From CAVRCT01 sp963719645 (GTDB lineage: Bacteria; Pseudomonadota; Gammaproteobacteria; DSM-16500), in assembly GCA_963719645.1 (NCBI GenBank), contig CAVRCT010000005.1, positions 496,001-560,000 on the forward strand: 64,000 nt of DNA, given 5' to 3'. Every line of letters begins with the position of its first letter. Position 1 is the stretch's first letter. Shown here piece after piece: positions 61,201-64,000 of this stretch. The position numbers were made by a program, and so were the translations under genes. The notes under the pieces are model-generated. The model worked only from the letters and a program-made list of their open reading frames with translations, was not told where the DNA came from and did no database searches.

Positions 61201-64000
61201 TTGCACGTTGGTTAAGTCGACCTATTCAACGTGTCAAAACCAAATTGGATCCTGTGCAAATTCGTTTTTTGCGTAGAATGGCACGCAGAACATGGCGATT
61301 TTTCGAAACATTTATTACCGCAGAAAATCATTGGCTGCCACCTGATAATTACCAAGAGAAACCGGTGGAAGCATTGGCTCGCAGAACATCGCCTACGAAT
61401 ATGGGGTTAGCGCTTTTAGCCAATTTAACCGCATATGATTTTGGCTATGTCACGATTAAACAATTGTTAAAACGCACAATGAATGCATTGCAGACCATGG
61501 TGACACTTGAACGCTATCGCGGTCATTTGTATAACTGGTATAGCACTGAAACACTTGCGCCTTTGTTGCCACGTTATGTGTCGACGGTTGATAGCGGCAA
61601 TTTAGCAGGCCATCTTTTAACTCTGCGTCAAGGTTTGTTGATGTTACCAGATGATTCTTTATTGAGTGTGCGTTACTTAGAGGGATTGGAAGATACCTGG
61701 GATGTGTTAGCAAACCTGGCACATAAATCTCAACCGGTAGAATTACAGGATTTTCGGCACTTATTGCATGATGCGCGCTTAGCATTTGCGAGTTGGTCAA
61801 CGGCAGCGACCGCTTGTCATACTTTATGTGTGGCGGCTGAAAAAATTGCTGCGCTGTCGGTCGATTCAAGTGCACCCTTCGCGAAACTGGCTAACTGGTC
61901 AGCCAGCTTATTGGCACAGTGTAATGCATTGCGTGAGGAAATTAATTTTTTTGCTGCATTACCGGAAATATCAGCCACTGTGACATTGCGAGATATTGCA
62001 CATTTAACCACAACAGATGCAATGCAAAAAGTTATTATTGATCAAGCGAAAGAACGCATAGCACTGATTGACACATTGACGCAGCAACTATTTTCTCTCA
62101 CGCAGATGGATTTTAGCTTTCTCTATACAGAAACCAGTCATTTGATGACGATTGGCTTTAATGTAGATTTACAACTACGGGATCAGAGTAATTATGATTT
62201 ACTGTCTTCAGAAGTGCGCCTCGGCGTTTTTGTAGCGATTGCACAAGGACAAGTGTTGCAAGAAAGTTGGTTTGCATTAGGTAGACTATTAGTCTCTAGC
62301 GGCAGAGAACCGATCTTGATTTCATGGAGTGGATCGATGTTTGAATATTTAATGCCGCTCTTAGTCATGCCTACCTTTGAAGATACTTTGTTAGATCAAA
62401 CCTATCACGCGGCAGTGAGTCGTCAAATGCTGTATGGTAAACAACGCGGTGTTCCCTGGGGTGTTTCTGAGTCGGGATACAATGCAGTGGATACGCAATA
62501 TAATTATTTATACCGGGCATTTGGAATACCGGGGTTGGGTTTGAAACGCGGTCTGGAAGATGACTTAGTCGTTGCGCCGTATGCTTGTGCAATGGCATTG
62601 ATGGTTGCACCGGAAGCGGCTTGTCTTAATTTGCAACGATTAGCGCGCGAGCATGCTGTTGGCAAATATGGTTTTTATGAGGCGATTGATTTCACGTCGG
62701 CGCGTTTGCCGCCGGATACGAAGAGAGTCATTATTCGTTCATTCATGACCCATCATCAAGGAATGAGCTTTTTGGCTTTCTCTTATTTGTTGCATCAGCA
62801 ACCGATGCAACAGCGTTTTGTGGCAGATCCGCTTTTTCAAGCAACATTACTCCTGTTACAAGAACGTATTCCCAAACCAACGGCAACTTATTTGCAAATT
62901 CCAAAAGCCCCGAAAGAAGATGCAGCGTCTAATCGTCCTGAAGCATCCATGCGAATATTTAATACGCCCAGCACGCGTACACCGCAAGTTCAATTGTTAT
63001 CGAATGACAATTATCATGTCGTCTTGACCCAAGCAGGTGGTGGTTACAGTCGCTGGAAAGATATTGCTGTCACGCGATGGCGTGAAGACAGTGCGTGTGA
63101 TCAGTGGGGATTATTTAGTTATATACGTGATGTTGCCACCAACGAATTTTGGTCATCGAGTTATCAGCCAACGGCTGGCAGTGCGGAAGATTTCAAATGC
63201 ACTTTTTCAGAAGCCCATGCAGAATTCTCGCGCAGTGAAAAGTTGTTACAAATGCGTACCGAGGTTGTTGTCTCACCCGAAGATGATATGGAATTGCGCC
63301 GCTTACGCATTCATAATCGCGCCAAAATTCGTCGTACCATTGAATTTACCAGTTACGGCGAAGTTGTTTTGGCACCACAAACGGCAGATATTGCTCAACC
63401 TGCCTTTAGTAATTTATTTGTAAAAACAGAAATTTTAGCAGAAAAACACGCTATTTTAGCGACTCGTCGACCGCTTGATCCGGCGCAACGTTCGCCGTGG
63501 CTCTGTCATTTGCTGAATGTTTACAGTGAGCGGCCTTATACCTTGTCTTTTGAAACAGACCGGGCGCGGTTTATTGGACGGGGTCGTACGCCAGCAGAAC
63601 CTCTGGCGATGATCGAGTCAGGTGATCTTTCGAATACACAGGGTGCGGTTCTCGATCCTATTATTGCAATTCGTTGTCGTGTGACACTTGAACCGAATGC
63701 GTTGGTGACATTTGATCTTCTCACCGGGATCGCTGATACGCAAAATGAGTGTATTGCGCTAGTCGAAAAATATCAGGACAAACATTTAGCGGATCGAATT
63801 TTTGGTTTAACATGGACGCACGGCCAAGTTCTTTTGCATCATCTCAATATTTCTGAAGCCAATGCACAACTTTATGGGAAATTGGCGAGCGCGATTATTT
63901 ATACCAGCAATGCACGACGTGCAGCACCTAACATTCTTGCCAGCAATCAACAGGGTCAATCCAGTCTGTGGGGTTATTCTATTTCAGGTGATTTACCGAT
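58218..64000 (+). CDS. ndvB: NdvB-like cyclic beta-1,2-glucan synthase (3' end beyond window)
   Basis: The frame stays open from ATG 58218 to the window edge (at least 1,927 codons), the size class of NdvB/Cgs (about 2,800 aa). The N-terminal part has LDNYYLIQEQILAIRHYLPK and GYGRELPQLAGSVPGFPRIY, as in the family. Membrane helices lie near residue 426 (YLGSILLITGGLVFVLLYLL) and in the 830-1000 region. The GT84 glycosyltransferase has DxD in ITLDSDTQLP at residues 639-641. The glucoamylase-like segment WGVSESGYNAVDTQYNYLYR begins near residue 1414, and a GH94-type phosphorylase part begins near 1590. These enzymes build periplasmic cyclic glucans used in osmoadaptation and host interaction. 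Confidence 0.93.
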   Translation, partial: MDSKTLITSIQHWLHLKSHAAVEGLVEPPIPAELFNADQMERHGIALALSHTLTQKSRPDILLKRLSVSETILTQSCDVLTKKHAEGFSPARDWLLDNYYLIQEQILAIRHYLPKGYGRELPQLAGSVPGFPRIYDITLEIIKHGDGYWNLDSLSRFVAAYQSVTPLTLGELWAIPITLGVALIENLSHDSQRIVADRDDHSLADHWADRMLEVAVSAPKELVLVIADMARSNPPTSSAFIAALARRLQGAALTLPLNWIEQHLAEEGLTVEQQVQDENKFQAANQTSVSNCIGSLRRLSEVNWRDFIETMSIVEQTLRLDPSATYTAMDFGTRDHYRHVIERLSRKSQRSESDVALCVIQLARDKANSLTAEDKTNPDYIREYHVGFYLIDRGLIQLENKLGMQRSFAKKWNHFFSQHALLSYLGSILLITGGLVFVLLYLLSQNNIAQSWLWMIGVAIAVCGSQLGVSLVNLGATLWVTPQPLPRMDFSKGIPASFRTLVVVPAMLENAAGIDSLIEALEVRYLGNRDAHLHFMLLTDFTDANTENMPDDVVLLSLVRERIEELNKQYPRAESDIFFLCHRSRQWNPSENVWMCRERKRGKLMDLNNLLRGDGQTNFSEIAGRIDVLSQVKYVITLDSDTQLPRESAYQFVATMAHPLNRPRYVAALQRVVEGYGILQPRVAEALPLHGLTRYVKLCGSDFGIDPYTRTVSDVYQDIFHEGSFMGKGIYDVDLFRSVLGQRFPDNRILSHDLLEGCLLRSGFLSDVSLYEKSPSSYLADAKRHIRWIRGDWQLAGWLRSKVYNTQGERVTNPLSLLSQYKLLDNLRRSLVPIALLVLFGLSWTILPATHFWLSIVFLIVITPAVVKTVLELLHKPKDMLATQHVTTILQTAIRGAGQLILYLACLPYEAGYSLVAILRTGWRMMISKHHLLEWVASDSTKQRFHDTLAAWLRAMWLGPVAAITACAILITNARFESLLFAMPLVTLWLTSPFLARWLSRPIQRVKTKLDPVQIRFLRRMARRTWRFFETFITAENHWLPPDNYQEKPVEALARRTSPTNMGLALLANLTAYDFGYVTIKQLLKRTMNALQTMVTLERYRGHLYNWYSTETLAPLLPRYVSTVDSGNLAGHLLTLRQGLLMLPDDSLLSVRYLEGLEDTWDVLANLAHKSQPVELQDFRHLLHDARLAFASWSTAATACHTLCVAAEKIAALSVDSSAPFAKLANWSASLLAQCNALREEINFFAALPEISATVTLRDIAHLTTTDAMQKVIIDQAKERIALIDTLTQQLFSLTQMDFSFLYTETSHLMTIGFNVDLQLRDQSNYDLLSSEVRLGVFVAIAQGQVLQESWFALGRLLVSSGREPILISWSGSMFEYLMPLLVMPTFEDTLLDQTYHAAVSRQMLYGKQRGVPWGVSESGYNAVDTQYNYLYRAFGIPGLGLKRGLEDDLVVAPYACAMALMVAPEAACLNLQRLAREHAVGKYGFYEAIDFTSARLPPDTKRVIIRSFMTHHQGMSFLAFSYLLHQQPMQQRFVADPLFQATLLLLQERIPKPTATYLQIPKAPKEDAASNRPEASMRIFNTPSTRTPQVQLLSNDNYHVVLTQAGGGYSRWKDIAVTRWREDSACDQWGLFSYIRDVATNEFWSSSYQPTAGSAEDFKCTFSEAHAEFSRSEKLLQMRTEVVVSPEDDMELRRLRIHNRAKIRRTIEFTSYGEVVLAPQTADIAQPAFSNLFVKTEILAEKHAILATRRPLDPAQRSPWLCHLLNVYSERPYTLSFETDRARFIGRGRTPAEPLAMIESGDLSNTQGAVLDPIIAIRCRVTLEPNALVTFDLLTGIADTQNECIALVEKYQDKHLADRIFGLTWTHGQVLLHHLNISEANAQLYGKLASAIIYTSNARRAAPNILASNQQGQSSLWGYSISGDLP

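Noticed and set aside
59570..63724. Several short ORFs on both strands between 59.5 and 63.7 kb
   Set aside because: All lie inside the single continuous NdvB-like reading frame and have no RBS or similarity.

Overview
The window looks like a chromosomal segment of an AT-leaning gammaproteobacterium of the Legionellales (Legionella/Coxiella/Aquicella-like). The reasons are the conserved gammaproteobacterial gene blocks (ftsY-ftsE-ftsX-rpoH, mrcA/pilMNOPQ-aroK, ubiC-ubiA-pdxB, kdsB-murI-rlmJ), several long proteins without recognisable enzymes that resemble type IV secretion effectors, a eukaryote-like protein kinase, and three promoters with an 11-bp-period TTAA direct repeat like the Legionella/Coxiella PmrA box. 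The placement is inferred from family recognition; no search was run.

Layout. 1-3.8 kb: cfa (partial), an aberrant tRNA, comM, an unknown gene, a flavin reductase and yhbY. 4.2-5.8 kb: a putative effector with two membrane segments. 6.0-10.2 kb: rpoH behind a perfect CIRCE operator, ftsX, ftsE, ftsY and divergent rsmD. 10.3-12.7 kb: trpS, two small genes and a PH-domain membrane protein. 13.0-15.8 kb: a 937-aa putative effector. 16.6-20.3 kb: a rubredoxin-reductase-like enzyme, ubiC, ubiA, pdxB. 20.9-27.3 kb: mrcA and a type IV pilus operon with fused pilO-pilP, then aroK. 27.6-35.9 kb: a low-complexity lipoprotein, hemE, a YheT-like hydrolase, a VIT-family transporter, a Phd/RelE toxin-antitoxin pair, class I aldolase, eukaryote-type proS, bcp and a glycine-zipper lipoprotein. 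36.1-39.4 kb: rlmJ, murI, kdsB and a hydrolase. 39.5-47.9 kb: accessory-looking genes (putative effectors, zur, DUF1003, a kinase). 48.0-57.9 kb: a sugar-phosphate cluster (pgi, tkt, gnd, pgm against divergent zwf and a pgl-HAD fusion). 58.2 kb to the end: the 5' part of an ndvB-like cyclic beta-glucan synthase.

The sugar cluster is decaying. Between tkt and pgi only the two ends of a transaldolase gene remain, out of frame, and gnd carries a one-base frameshift. The oxidative branch, if both lesions are real, would stop at 6-phosphogluconate, although zwf and pgl are intact.

Intergenic space is filled with hairpin-forming repeats. I use these names: R1, with CATCCTGAGCGC-type ends and 27-bp inverted tandem arms; R2, the ATACAAATCCCCCTTGTTC palindrome; R3, with GCGTTGTTGCGTAA ends; R4, about 238 bp with CAATGGCACTAGCTTAAG ends; R5, with GTGTCGTCC ends. 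R3 and R4 copies are flanked by 11-bp direct repeats, and R3 and R4 sit inside R2, so the order of insertion can be read from the sequence.
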